Under the pieces are notes generated by a model. That model had not been told where the DNA came from, did not search any database, and worked only from the letters and a program-made list of their open reading frames with translations. A stretch of DNA of 64,000 nt. Source: Bacteriovoracaceae bacterium. Lineage in GTDB: Bacteria > Bdellovibrionota > Bacteriovoracia > Bacteriovoracales > Bacteriovoracaceae. Shown here piece by piece: positions 53,998 through 63,273 of this stretch (position 1 is the stretch's first letter; every line of letters begins with the position of its first letter). The translations under genes and the position numbers were made by a program. Location: contig CANEUH010000019.1 in assembly GCA_947441615.1 (NCBI GenBank), positions 1-64,000 of the forward strand, written 5' to 3'.

Positions 53998-54572
53998 AAT
54001 TCAACATTCCTTTGGCGAAAATATCTCAATATGGCATCACCCAAATCGACGATAAGATCCCTGTCATTTACGTCCAAATTTAGAAAGTCATTCAAGTAAG
54101 CCTTCTGCCTTGGCGAGAGAGTTTCAAACTTTTCACGGATACTCGTATCCGTTTTAGTGACTCCAATTGGTCCTGTCTCTCCGAACGGCATTTGCTGTTT
54201 ACGTCCACCTACATTAATCGTTGCACTGGTTTTAGTTTTGGAATCCTGTGGCCTTGCTTCACTCTCCTCTGCCTTCTGTTCGGAAACTTTCTGATCTTTA
54301 TAAAATTGAACTAAGCGCTTAAAGGTATCCGTTGAATCCTCTTCAACACCATCAATGATTTCATGCAGGGGTATGCCAAGAGTTGCAATGATGTTTGCAA
54401 CCAGTTGCTCGTCGACACTCGAAGTCTTCAAATTGAGAAAACGACTCATGGTTGAAATCCCAACATTCATCTGTTCCGACAAGTCTTTCTGGGTGAGTCC
54501 ACCTCTTAATTGCATGTATTTTCTGACAACTGCTAAGAAGTTTTCTAAAAAGTCTGTACTAAAGCGGATCAT
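53994..54572 (-). CDS. XRE-family transcriptional regulator
   Basis: The 192-aa protein starts at ATG 54572 (AGGGGG upstream). It has a helix-turn-helix at about residues 10-60 (GGLTQKDLSEQMNVGISTMSRFLN, in parts) and a long linker. The C-terminal portion has a KFETLSPRQKAYLNDFLNL helix. The 54704 start would cross the palindrome and divergent promoter and is rejected. Confidence 0.75.
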   Translation of the reverse strand: MIRFSTDFLENFLAVVRKYMQLRGGLTQKDLSEQMNVGISTMSRFLNLKTSSVDEQLVANIIATLGIPLHEIIDGVEEDSTDTFKRLVQFYKDQKVSEQKAEESEARPQDSKTKTSATINVGGRKQQMPFGETGPIGVTKTDTSIREKFETLSPRQKAYLNDFLNLDVNDRDLIVDLGDAILRYFRQRNVEF

Positions 54573-54605
54573 AATCCACCCCCTTGAATTCCTTATCGGT
54601 CTGCA

Positions 54606-54655
54606 AATTAATTGCTTGATGCAATTAATTATCTTGACGCAATGCTTAAAATTGC
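54606..54655. promoter_or_regulatory. Operator palindrome and plus-strand promoter of the divergent locus
   Basis: AATTAATTGC-TTGAT-GCAATTAATT (54606-54630) has perfect 10-bp arms. A second half-conserved site, GCAAT-N7-ATTGC, is at 54639-54655. TTGACG (54634-54639) and TATTAT (54657-54662) 17 nt apart form a promoter for the pentapeptide gene that overlaps the second site. The XRE protein encoded to the left is the likely binder. Confidence 0.65.
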
Positions 54656-54696
54656 ATATTATTGCACTCAGGTAAAGCGCCGCAATCGGAGGGGCC

Positions 54697-55131
54697 ATGA
54701 TCACACAAACTATTGAAAAGACTCAATACGATTCATTTGGAAGCTACCAATTCATACAGGACGAAGAACTGGCCTCCATCGTGATTACCTCCCAAATCCT
54801 GGCCGGCTCACGCATCCAATCGAGCACCTACCGGCAAGTGGTTTTCTCCGATTGCATTTTCTATGCTTGTGATTTCAAAGGAGTTTCATTTGAAAACTGC
54901 GTTTTTGAGAATTGCAGATTTGAATTTTCTCACATTAAGAAATGTCATTTTGAAAACTGCAATTTCACTGATTGTACGTGGATTGCCTCAACTTCAATCA
55001 ATTCTCACTATAAAAATTGTGACCTTGGAATGGAACTTAAATCAATCCTTGGATCCAACAAAAACATCCTACAGCAAAATCACACTGATGATTACTCTAC
55101 TGATATCTATATTGAACTTTTAGTGGCATAA
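54697..55131 (+). CDS. Pentapeptide-repeat protein
   Basis: The 144-aa protein has a central right-handed quadrilateral beta-helix-like run (CDFKG, VSFEN, CVFEN, CRFEF, CHFEN, CNFTD), about 8-10 pentapeptides between residues 50 and 105. Such repeats can mimic DNA, as in Qnr proteins, but this one is short. It is divergent from the XRE gene and probably controlled by it. Confidence 0.8.
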   Translation: MITQTIEKTQYDSFGSYQFIQDEELASIVITSQILAGSRIQSSTYRQVVFSDCIFYACDFKGVSFENCVFENCRFEFSHIKKCHFENCNFTDCTWIASTSINSHYKNCDLGMELKSILGSNKNILQQNHTDDYSTDIYIELLVA

Positions 55132-55145
55132 AAAATGAGGTCAAA

Positions 55146-55226
55146 ATGAATCACCATTTTTATCATTTAACATTGGCACTCAATTTTCTCTTTTTGGCAC
55201 TGATCGTAAACGCCTATGGGATTTAA
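55146..55226 (+). CDS. 26-residue hydrophobic mini-protein
   Basis: ATG 55146 is preceded by GAGG at a usable distance and gives a 26-aa peptide (MNHHFYHLTLALNFLF and then LALIVNAYGI) that is a single transmembrane-like helix. It starts 14 bp after the pentapeptide gene, so translation from the same mRNA is likely. It is below usual gene-calling limits, and I give it low confidence. Confidence 0.35.
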   Translation: MNHHFYHLTLALNFLFLALIVNAYGI

Positions 55227-55232
55227 TGCCTA

Positions 55233-55844
55233 CTAATTCGTAATGACTTTCGTATTTGCCGACGGGGTAAATTCAAAATTTCCCTCAGGAAATGAAATAT
55301 TTTCTTTAAGATCTATAAGCTTAATATTCGTTTTATTTTTATTCAGATGCTTGAGTGTAATATTCTCAAATCCCTTTAATTCCTTAACTTCTTTGGCATC
55401 TTTTGAACCATGAAGAGTCACTTCAATAAATCCCATTTCTTTCTGGGAATTCTTATTAAATGTTAGGATAAGGTCATTCCCCACATACTGAGACGTAAAA
55501 AGCTTCGAATTTTCTAAACCATTTTTTACGGAATCTAAAAACTTCACAAGAGGCAGATTGGAGGATTTTTGAACAGTGACCTGATCTTTCTCTCCTTTAA
55601 CAAAAGCTGGTTGATAAAACCAAGTCTTCTTTGGATTAACCACAAAAAGTGATGACACGGGACTTGTGACTTCAAATCTTAAGTGTCCAGGAAACTGATA
55701 ATCAACTTTACCAAAGCTTTTTTTTACTTTTCCCGTAATAGAGACGAGATTCTCTTCGTAGTTAGCAGAAAATGAACCGGGGACAAAAGCTTTTGCAATA
55801 GTTACCGATGGAATAAGGATAAGTGAAATCAGAAATAGTTTCAT
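55233..55844 (-). CDS. lolA: Outer-membrane lipoprotein carrier protein LolA
   Basis: The 203-aa product has a signal peptide and the LolA pattern: SFSANYEENL, the GHLRFEVTSP strand, VVNPKKTWFYQPAF and VTLHGSKDAKE. It ferries lipoproteins across the periplasm. It follows the smc terminator on the same strand. Confidence 0.8.
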   Translation of the reverse strand: MKLFLISLILIPSVTIAKAFVPGSFSANYEENLVSITGKVKKSFGKVDYQFPGHLRFEVTSPVSSLFVVNPKKTWFYQPAFVKGEKDQVTVQKSSNLPLVKFLDSVKNGLENSKLFTSQYVGNDLILTFNKNSQKEMGFIEVTLHGSKDAKEVKELKGFENITLKHLNKNKTNIKLIDLKENISFPEGNFEFTPSANTKVITN

Positions 55845-55856
55845 ATTGTTTCCAAT

Positions 55857-55897
55857 AAAAAAGGGGAAAGCTTCCTCTTACTGAAGTCGCTTCCCCT
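55857..55897 (-). terminator. Rho-independent terminator of smc
   Basis: On the minus strand AGGGGAAGC pairs with GCTTTCCCCT (one bulged base), followed by TTTTTT. It lies just after the smc stop at 55910. Confidence 0.75.
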
Positions 55898-55909
55898 GTC
55901 CACAAACCA

Positions 55910-58900
55910 CTAATGGAGTTGCACGGAGACGGCCTTAGAAACGCCGGGCTCCTGCATAGTCACTCCGTATAGAGTGTCATTAAGTTCCATGGTTTTCTTA
56001 TTATGAGTAATTAAAATAAATTGAGACTCTGAACTCATTTCGCGAAGTAGCTCATTAAAGCGACCCACGTTCGCATCATCAAGGGGAGCATCAACCTCAT
56101 CGAGAAGACAGAAAGGAGAAGGCTTCACAAGAAAGATTGAGAAAATAAGCGAAACAGCAGTCATGGCCTTTTCACCACCTGACATGAGTGTAATCGACTG
56201 CATCTTCTTACCTGGTGGTTTTGCGATAATATCAACACCACACTCAATTGAATCCAAGTCACCAGTGACTTCAAGTTTTGCTTCCCCACCACCAAAGATG
56301 ATTGGGAAAACTTTTGAGAAACGCTCGTTAACTTCAGTGAAAGCTTCTTTGAATCTCTCTTTCGATTTTTCATCAATGTGAGCAATCGCCGTTTGAAGAT
56401 CAAGTAGGGACTTTTTAAGTTCCTCTTCCTGGGCTTTTAAGAAGTCATAACGAAGTTTTTGACGATCATAATCTTCAATCGCTTGCCAGTTGATTTCACC
56501 GAGGCGATTGAATTCTGTTTTATATTCTTTGAACTTCTCGCGTGCTTCCTTAACTTGACCAGGGAAGCGTTTTTCAAATTCGTACCCCAAAGCTTCGATT
56601 TCTTTTGGCCCATCTTCTGATTCCATAAAGTACATGGCCGAGAGGTCTTTTAATCCTTCTATCTTTTCAGAAGTGATTTCGAGGTGTTTCATTAAAGTTG
56701 AACGTAAATCAATTTTATAACGCTCAAAAATATCCTTAGCGAGAAGTTCTTCTTCTTGAATAATTTGAGTTGTTTTAAGTTCCAATTCCACATTCTCTTT
56801 TTCAATCTTATTCAAGGAACTCGTAATCTGTTTAAGCTCAGATTCCTTTTCCTGCATAGAAAGAAGGATTTGAGCAATCTGATCTTTAAGAAGATTAAGA
56901 TATGTTTCTTTCTCAGAAAGAACTTCCGCCATATCACGATTCGAGGCCTCCACTTCTTCCGCTTCATTTTGAGCGTTTTCAATTTCTGTTTGGTAATTCT
57001 CTAAAAGTTCGAGATTCGTTTGCTGTTTTTCACGGTAACGCTCGATTTGAGAATTAACATCCTCAATCTGAGACTTAATGGAACTGAGTTGCTGCTGATA
57101 ACTTTGGGCCTTTACCTTAAGCTCCATCATCTCATCGCGCTCATTTTCAAAAGAGATTTTAACCTCATGATGGCGAGATTCAAGATCTGCGACAGCAGAA
57201 GAGAGTTCTTTAACAGTTGATTCTAGTTCTTCTTTAAGCTCTATCAGTTTTTCATCTGCTTCTAAAAGCTCTAAACGTGCCTTAGAAGTTTCAGATTTTC
57301 TATTAAGGAGAATTTGCAATCTAGATGAGTTCGATGACTGGTTCGCCTCTTTAGACTCAAGTGCTGCCTTCGTGGCCGCAAAAGTTGTATTAACTTCGTT
57401 GAATTCTTTGCCCTTTGCTTCCAGGATGAGGCGCTTTTCTTCAAGTTCAGTTTCAAGTTGCATAATTGTCGTTTCTAAAACTGCAAGCTCAGCTTGTTTT
57501 TTCTCAAGCTCAACACCCATTTCTTGAATGAGATTGTTTCTCTGAACAATACCTTGGGCCTCTGAAGCCGTATCATGGCGAAGACCATAGACGACAGAGT
57601 TGCCGACTTTTTTAATGAGAACTTTTCCATCCTTAGAAACAAGTCCTTTAAACTGGATTTCCGGGTTAATTTTAGAAGCCAGCTCCGTAGTTAAGTTCTC
57701 AACCACAAAGAATCCGTTAAGAATCTTTGTAAGCTTATCTGCATATTCTGAATTATTAATTCTAACAAGGTCAGTGAGCGCCTTCATGTTGAGACAGCCC
57801 TGAGTTTCTAGTCTTCCGATAGACTCTTCCGAAATGATTGATTCTTGAGGCCATAGCACATCTACAGTTGAATTGAAGTTTGTTGTTAAAGAAGCAAAGG
57901 CTTCCTTGCCCGCCGTTGAAAGAACGACATCCAGCGATTCCCCAATGAGTTGCTCTACTGCTACCGCGTACTCAGGATCACATTCAATCAGTTTTCCCAG
58001 AACTTCAAGAGTTCCGTCATTTATTTTCTGAACAAGCTCTACTGCTCCCGCTCTACGTCCTTCAGCTGAGTTATTAATTTCAATTAAGGAATTTCTCTTA
58101 GATTCAATTTGAATCACTTCACGAGACAATTCGCGGAATTTAACATCTGAAGATTTAAGTTCATTATAGAGAGTTTCAGCGGCTTCTTTTAATAGAGGTA
58201 ATGCTGTTTTAAATTCCTCAACCTTGGCCCCAGATGATTTCACGAGGGCGCGGTCTCTCATAAGATCATCAGTAAAATTCGATGTACTCTTTTCTAGAGT
58301 CTCGATTTCAGATGTTAAATCTTGAAGGAGTCTTGAATATTCTTCAAGTTTCGACGAATTTTTAAATGCCTCATTATCTTGGGCCTGAAGTTTTTCTTTC
58401 GAAGAACTTAGATCTCTGCGTTTTTCAGATAACTCTTCTTCCAGATCAAACATCTGAGACTTAAGTAATTCCACTTTTTCTTCGAGAGTAGAAAAATCCA
58501 TTTGCTCATAGTTATTCTCCTCTAAATCAGAAAGTTGCACTGATAATGCTTCAAGACGCTCAGTTCTTTTTTCAATATCGATATTTAGCTCTTCATTTTC
58601 TTTACGAGCTCGATCAATATGCTTCTCTTTTTCAATGAGTGATTTTTTAAGATGCTTCACCCTCTCTTCAAAAGCCGCAAGTTGCCTCGAATGATCATTG
58701 TAATCATCCTGAGCAATATCGATCTTTTCCATCATGTCGGTCTTCTGGATTTTTTCGTCTTCTAGGAGTAGATCAAGTTGGGATTTTCTTAAAGTAAATT
58801 TCTCATGCTCCTCAGCGCGACTTTCAAGCATTGAATGAGCATTCACATAATCTTGAAGATAGTCATGCTCTCTATGTGACTCAACAATGAGTTCATATTT

Positions 58901-59587
58901 CGTAATTCTATCACGAAGAGTTTTGGCCTTTTCTGCCTTCTCTGCTTGACGCTCAAGATTTTTGAGATTCTTGTAAATTTCATTTTGTAGATCTTCAAGG
59001 CGAATAAGATTTGATTGAGTGAGCTCAATCTTCTTTAGGGATTCACGCTTACGAAGTTTAAACTTTGTAATCCCCGCAACTTCTTCAATCATCACACGGC
59101 GCTCTTCAGGTTTTGCCTGAACAAGTTTATTGATTTCACCTTGAGCGATAATGGAATAAGACTTCGCTCCTGCTCCAGTATCCATAAAGACTTCATGGAT
59201 ATCTTTTAGGCGAGCTGGTTCGTTGTTAATTCGGTATTCAGTTTCACCGTTTCTATAGAGTTTACGAGTTAAGTGAATTTCTGTTGGCTTTGCAACTGCA
59301 CCGTTAATGTGAATATGTTTTCCATTTACGTTATCAAGCACAAGTGTCACTTCAGCAAATGAAGCGGGAGCATATTTTGAAGAACCAGCAAAGATGAGGT
59401 CCTTCATGTTCGTTCCACGAAGGTGCTTTGCTGACTGCTCACCCATGACCCAGAAGAGTGCATCTACGATATTCGATTTACCGCAACCATTAGGTCCTAC
59501 GATGCCGGTAATACCTTCATCAAAAATAATGACTGTCTTGTCTTTAAAGGATTTAAAACCTTGAATAATGAGCCTATTAAGTCTCAT
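55910..59587 (-). CDS. smc: Chromosome segregation protein SMC
   Basis: The 1225-aa protein has Walker A GPNGCGKSN near residue 33, long coiled coils flanking a hinge near residues 500-660, the signature LMSGGEKAMTA and Walker B FCLLDEVDAPLDD. ATG 59587 is chosen because MRLNRLIIQGFKSF is the standard SMC start; the track would allow 23 more residues from 59656. No scpA or scpB gene lies nearby. Confidence 0.95.
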   Translation of the reverse strand: MRLNRLIIQGFKSFKDKTVIIFDEGITGIVGPNGCGKSNIVDALFWVMGEQSAKHLRGTNMKDLIFAGSSKYAPASFAEVTLVLDNVNGKHIHINGAVAKPTEIHLTRKLYRNGETEYRINNEPARLKDIHEVFMDTGAGAKSYSIIAQGEINKLVQAKPEERRVMIEEVAGITKFKLRKRESLKKIELTQSNLIRLEDLQNEIYKNLKNLERQAEKAEKAKTLRDRITKYELIVESHREHDYLQDYVNAHSMLESRAEEHEKFTLRKSQLDLLLEDEKIQKTDMMEKIDIAQDDYNDHSRQLAAFEERVKHLKKSLIEKEKHIDRARKENEELNIDIEKRTERLEALSVQLSDLEENNYEQMDFSTLEEKVELLKSQMFDLEEELSEKRRDLSSSKEKLQAQDNEAFKNSSKLEEYSRLLQDLTSEIETLEKSTSNFTDDLMRDRALVKSSGAKVEEFKTALPLLKEAAETLYNELKSSDVKFRELSREVIQIESKRNSLIEINNSAEGRRAGAVELVQKINDGTLEVLGKLIECDPEYAVAVEQLIGESLDVVLSTAGKEAFASLTTNFNSTVDVLWPQESIISEESIGRLETQGCLNMKALTDLVRINNSEYADKLTKILNGFFVVENLTTELASKINPEIQFKGLVSKDGKVLIKKVGNSVVYGLRHDTASEAQGIVQRNNLIQEMGVELEKKQAELAVLETTIMQLETELEEKRLILEAKGKEFNEVNTTFAATKAALESKEANQSSNSSRLQILLNRKSETSKARLELLEADEKLIELKEELESTVKELSSAVADLESRHHEVKISFENERDEMMELKVKAQSYQQQLSSIKSQIEDVNSQIERYREKQQTNLELLENYQTEIENAQNEAEEVEASNRDMAEVLSEKETYLNLLKDQIAQILLSMQEKESELKQITSSLNKIEKENVELELKTTQIIQEEELLAKDIFERYKIDLRSTLMKHLEITSEKIEGLKDLSAMYFMESEDGPKEIEALGYEFEKRFPGQVKEAREKFKEYKTEFNRLGEINWQAIEDYDRQKLRYDFLKAQEEELKKSLLDLQTAIAHIDEKSKERFKEAFTEVNERFSKVFPIIFGGGEAKLEVTGDLDSIECGVDIIAKPPGKKMQSITLMSGGEKAMTAVSLIFSIFLVKPSPFCLLDEVDAPLDDANVGRFNELLREMSSESQFILITHNKKTMELNDTLYGVTMQEPGVSKAVSVQLH

Positions 59588-59839
59588 AGGATGACCTCTC
59601 GAAAAGTGTGTTGTGTGAACCTTTAAAACTAGACTTAAAACTTCCGCATCTTGCATTCATTTTAGGTCAGATATAATTAAAAGTTGCCCCTATCATCTAC
59701 TAGAGTGGAACGGCCTGTCTAGATTTTTTGGACTAACTTTCCCTAACTTAGGAGTCAATGACTCAACGCCAACCTGATTTAATTGTTTATGAGAAATGGC
59801 ATCGTTCATGCTCCTTCAATAAAAAACAAAGGGGAGAGC

Positions 59840-60001
59840 ATGCTTTCAATCATAATTAAACTCAGGGGAATTAAAGGTCTTTTAATACTTCTGAGATACA
59901 GAAAACTTGTTAAATATTTTGTCAAAAGAAGAACAAAAGGCCCTGAATGGGCCTCATTTTTCTATCGCTCTCAAATTGATCGAGATCTATTACAGCTGTA
60001 A
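59840..60001 (+). CDS. Small basic protein, unknown
   Basis: The 53-aa product begins at ATG 59840 after a good GGGGAGA. It has a hydrophobic stretch (MLSIIIKLRGIKGLLILLRY), a basic middle and a C-terminal FYRSQIDRDLLQL. It ends one base before the convergent UshA gene stop. Confidence 0.45.
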   Translation: MLSIIIKLRGIKGLLILLRYRKLVKYFVKRRTKGPEWASFFYRSQIDRDLLQL

Positions 60002-61567
60002 TTACTCATCTGGAGTAAGAATAGGAACGATTTTTTTGGTTTTAAGGCACTCAATTGGACTATTTTGACGAATGTAATTTTCCATCAGGGGCCAATAAAA
60101 TTTACCAGTCTGAGTGAGATTCGGCATAAGTCTTCTTGCTGCTTCCGGGATAGAAAGCTTAACAGCGTAAGCGACCTCAGATGGAAAAGCTATTTTGTAC
60201 TTAGCTTTATTATCGATTTTTTTTCCGTTAACTCTTAAACCAAAGGCATAAACCCTATTTCCAATATAGGGAACATATGAGGGTATTTGGAATGCTTTGT
60301 ATTGAACCCCATAGAAATTCACGCCAAGGCTTTTGAGATTTATGATCGCTTTTAAAAGAATTTTAAGTGCAGTTCCCGGAACCGTAATGGTTGAAATTTC
60401 CCACCCGCTATCACCATAATCTCTAAAATGCGGAAAATTTTCAATCATGTCACCAAAAGTAATTTTTCCTGGATCAACTGATAAACCTTCAAATTGCGCA
60501 AGGTGAAGTGAAAGATCGGCCCCAGTTGCCTCCTGGCCCATTTTCGCCATATGCTCACCCCAACAGCTCTCGCCAGCGAGATTCACTCCATTTTTATAAC
60601 CAGAAAGTGGTATTAACGTTTCTCCTAGAATTTCATCCCATCTGCCACCAAAATAATTATTTCTATCGTCTTCAGCGGCCTCAACAAATTCAGAAACACT
60701 CTGATCTTGAGGAAGGTCTGACGTGATGTCATGAAGTTTGTAATCAATCACTTTAAAAGAGTTATCGTCAGCAACATCAATTAATAAGTCACCAACTGCT
60801 AAACTATGAGCTCCTGTTTGAACAATCGGAATAAGATTTCCTTTCTTGTTTTTTTGGTAAAGGACTTGCTCCATACGAGAGTGAGAGTGACCACCAACAA
60901 TAATGTCAATGTCTGATGATTTTTTGGCCAATTCGATATCTGATTTTTTTCCAATGTGAGTCAGAGCAATCACAAGCTCTGCACCTTCTTTTTTTGCTTG
61001 AGTCGACAAAACATCGCCAATTGGTTGAGCAGGAAGAATGAATCCAGGAAGAAGTGGGTATTGAAAATGAGGTTCAGCTGTTGATAAGCCGATCACCCGA
61101 ATTTTTATTCCAGCGCGCTTTATATCCACAAAGGGAGTCACAATTCCTTGAAGATTCATATCAGGTGTTTGAACGAGATTCGCAGAGACAAATTTCGTTT
61201 TGACATTCGCCTTACGTATTTGATCGCCAAGGATTTTTCCCCCCAGCATATGATCATGATTACCGATGACTGAAACATCTGTTCCAATGAGTTCAAGCGC
61301 TTTAACTGAGGCGGATCCCTCTTCAGAAATAAAAAAAGATGTTCCCTCTCCAAAGTCACCAGCATCGAGTTGAAGGACTTCTATTCCTTGTGCCAGCGAG
61401 CTCGCTTTTAATTCTTCAATCTTTGATTTTAATCTTGGATAACCCCCGCGCCCGTCCTTGTATCCTTTAAAATAGGAGTGAAGATCATTGGTGTGGATGA
61501 TATTCAGTAGTCTCGCCTCCGAAACCAGAGGAGAGAGGCAAAGAAGTGAAAAAAATAAATATTTCAT
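60002..61567 (-). CDS. 5'-nucleotidase/UshA-family metallophosphoesterase
   Basis: The 521-aa product has a signal peptide, then HTNDLHSY, LDAGDFGEGTS, GNHDHMLGG and GGHSHSRM, the metal-binding motifs of the N-terminal UshA domain. The C-terminal nucleotidase domain is also present. It probably cleaves nucleotides or UDP-sugars in the periplasm, useful for scavenging prey nucleotides. Confidence 0.85.
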   Translation of the reverse strand: MKYLFFSLLCLSPLVSEARLLNIIHTNDLHSYFKGYKDGRGGYPRLKSKIEELKASSLAQGIEVLQLDAGDFGEGTSFFISEEGSASVKALELIGTDVSVIGNHDHMLGGKILGDQIRKANVKTKFVSANLVQTPDMNLQGIVTPFVDIKRAGIKIRVIGLSTAEPHFQYPLLPGFILPAQPIGDVLSTQAKKEGAELVIALTHIGKKSDIELAKKSSDIDIIVGGHSHSRMEQVLYQKNKKGNLIPIVQTGAHSLAVGDLLIDVADDNSFKVIDYKLHDITSDLPQDQSVSEFVEAAEDDRNNYFGGRWDEILGETLIPLSGYKNGVNLAGESCWGEHMAKMGQEATGADLSLHLAQFEGLSVDPGKITFGDMIENFPHFRDYGDSGWEISTITVPGTALKILLKAIINLKSLGVNFYGVQYKAFQIPSYVPYIGNRVYAFGLRVNGKKIDNKAKYKIAFPSEVAYAVKLSIPEAARRLMPNLTQTGKFYWPLMENYIRQNSPIECLKTKKIVPILTPDE

Positions 61568-61787
61568 GACCCTATCTTATTAAAAAACTGAGGTTATTTC
61601 ATTCCTCAGGGTAAGAGTTACAGCCTCGATCAAATAATAGACAGCATCTTAAGTTCTATATTTTATTGAATTTCTAGTTTCGATTGAGTGAAAAAAGTGG
61701 TCGGAAGTTCGGTGAACTCACAACCAACTATAATCATTTAGCTATTTTTTTCTCTGATAGCAACTGGCAGCGACTTTTGTTGATCGA

Positions 61788-61970
61788 CTAAAGACAAGAC
61801 TTGACCCACCTCGTTTGAGGCCAAACTGTAACCAAGTTCTGAAGTTGCTCCCTGAACCTCAGATAGACGTTAGTGGTCTTAATTTGCGTATGTCCCACCA
61901 TTGCCATAACTCGTGCCAGTGATTCACCACGGCCCAAGAGATTAGTTATAAAGGTAGCTATAAATATTCT
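61788..61970 (-). pseudogene. C-terminal remnant of a tyrosine recombinase
   Basis: The minus strand reads FIATFITNLLGRGESLARVM then AMVGHTQIKTTNVYLRFR. It includes a VGH histidine and the TTNVYLR catalytic tyrosine region of phage-integrase-family recombinases. After FRE the frame no longer resembles the family and stops. The rest of the gene is gone. Confidence 0.7.
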
Positions 61971-61985
61971 TTTGATATTTCGATC

Positions 61986-62759
61986 TTATCTGTCAGAACA
62001 TTTGATTTTGTCGATCCACTCATCAGCACGAATACTTTTTGCTTTAGTCTTGAACTCTTTGCAGCTAGAAACAAATTGGGCATCTTTCGTATAATTTTTT
62101 TCGCGTTTGAAATTCAGCTTATCCTTTACAAGATTTAAAGCAGAAGTAGCGTCTGTATAAGTGATTGTTCCTCGTGTTGGTCTTATATCGCTATCATAAA
62201 GACCATCGACCTTGAGACCGGGAAGTCTTTCAGCGGCTTCCCTTATTCCGTTCTTCGCGAAACCTAAATTAACACGTACCGTGGCAGAATCACTAAATAA
62301 ACCGCCCTTGGAAATGGTGATAGCTCCCCACCCATCTTGCCACGGTCTCCCCCGAACAAACGCCAAAGTGTTGCCTTCCACTTTTTCTGCACAGAAGACA
62401 ATATTCCCATCCGCATATTCAGGAATTTCTGGATTAAGAAGCTTCTTAAAATCATCAAAATACCAGCTATGGTAGCCGCTTGGTTGATGTATACCATAAA
62501 CATGTTTAACATCATCAATAACTTCTTTTGTTCTCGTGAACTGGAGAATCTGCAATTCTCCAAAACTACTATTTCCCGTATTGATAACCAAAAGGTTTGA
62601 TTTAAGTCCTAGCGATGAAAATGGAACAGAGGTGCAGGGAGGCGCTTCATTATATATTCCTAAGCCGGTTTGAGTTGCAACTTGGTCATAGCAACCAGTT
62701 ACTGCAACAAGTAAATATGAGAAAGTAAAAACATTTGAAAACCGTCTTAAGCTGATCAT
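61986..62759 (-). CDS. Lipoprotein, unknown
   Basis: The 257-aa product has a signal with lipobox (LLVAVTGC) near residue 23. The mature region contains three further cysteines and no known domain. It sits between a recombinase remnant and the small-RNA locus, in a mobile-DNA neighbourhood. Confidence 0.6.
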   Translation of the reverse strand: MISLRRFSNVFTFSYLLVAVTGCYDQVATQTGLGIYNEAPPCTSVPFSSLGLKSNLLVINTGNSSFGELQILQFTRTKEVIDDVKHVYGIHQPSGYHSWYFDDFKKLLNPEIPEYADGNIVFCAEKVEGNTLAFVRGRPWQDGWGAITISKGGLFSDSATVRVNLGFAKNGIREAAERLPGLKVDGLYDSDIRPTRGTITYTDATSALNLVKDKLNFKREKNYTKDAQFVSSCKEFKTKAKSIRADEWIDKIKCSDR

Positions 62760-62959
62760 AGTGCACCTTCGATAGATATTGCCCAGAAAATGGCCTACTA
62801 TATAATTGATCTGAGTGGCGACATAGGGGGGCCGTAAGAATGATATGGATTGGGTGTAAATGAACTATACAGCAGTCGTTACTGGGTCTCAAAAAAGCAA
62901 GTTTAAATCTTTAATTCCTTTTTCTCTTGATACATGCGGTAAATTCAAAAAGAGGACCT

Positions 62960-63016
62960 ATGAGAAAGCAAATTAATCTTAACCTCCATCAAGGACATAG
63001 CGGAGGAAGAATTTAG
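62960..63016 (+). CDS. 18-residue possible peptide
   Basis: ATG 62960 with AGAGGA 5 nt upstream starts a peptide of 18 residues (MRKQINLNLHQGHSGGRI). It ends just before the terminator of the opposite-strand peptide gene. It has no recognisable relatives, and I list it only because the ribosome binding site is good. Confidence 0.25.
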   Translation: MRKQINLNLHQGHSGGRI

Positions 63017-63022
63017 TCCCAC

Positions 63023-63049
63023 AAAAAAAGGGGAGAATTTCTTCTCCCC
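63023..63049 (-). terminator. Terminator of the hydrophobic peptide gene
   Basis: On the minus strand GGGGAGAA pairs with TTCTCCCC around a 4-nt loop, followed by seven Ts. It lies 8 bp after the peptide stop codon. Confidence 0.85.
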
Positions 63050-63056
63050 CCAAATT

Positions 63057-63146
63057 TTAGAACCAACCCATTAACAATCTTAAAATTGTTGTTAGCAATT
63101 TAAAAATCTGGATTATAAGCTCTAGAATTTTCAACGCTTTGAGCAT
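63057..63146 (-). CDS. 29-residue hydrophobic peptide, candidate type I toxin
   Basis: The ATG at 63146 follows a perfect AGGAGG by 5 nt. The 29-codon product (MLKALKILELIIQ then IFKLLTTILRLLMGWF) is one strongly hydrophobic, amphipathic helix with lysines spaced along one face, like TisB and similar membrane-depolarising peptides. It has its own terminator. Codons 3-8 are perfectly complementary over 16 nt to the divergent small RNA upstream. A minus-strand promoter is not clear; a weak one may lie in 63202-63233. Confidence 0.6.
   Translation of the reverse strand: MLKALKILELIIQIFKLLTTILRLLMGWF
63125..63140. repeat. 16-nt repeat, copy 1 (inside the peptide gene)
   Basis: GAATTTTCAACGCTTT on the plus strand is identical to 63258-63273. 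On the minus strand it is codons 3-8 of the hydrophobic peptide. The match extends to 17 with one G-U pair. Confidence 0.9.
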
Positions 63147-63192
63147 CCTTGCCTCCTAAGATAGCCTTCATTGGCCACAGGAGCTCTCCGCT

Positions 63193-63220
63193 TTGATCAT
63201 TTTTATAAATGTGCTAGAAT
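63193..63220 (+). promoter_or_regulatory. Promoter of the small RNA
   Basis: TTGATC (63193-63198) and TAGAAT (63215-63220) are 16 nt apart, with a TGC extended -10. The predicted start is near 63227. It faces away from the peptide gene. Confidence 0.65.
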
Positions 63221-63257
63221 AAATTACCCCCAAATTCGGGTTTGTTAGACCTCTTGG

Positions 63258-63273
63258 GAATTTTCAACGCTTT
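63258..63273. repeat. 16-nt repeat, copy 2 (seed of the small RNA)
   Basis: It is identical to 63125-63140 and ends at the base of the small RNA terminator. Confidence 0.9.
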
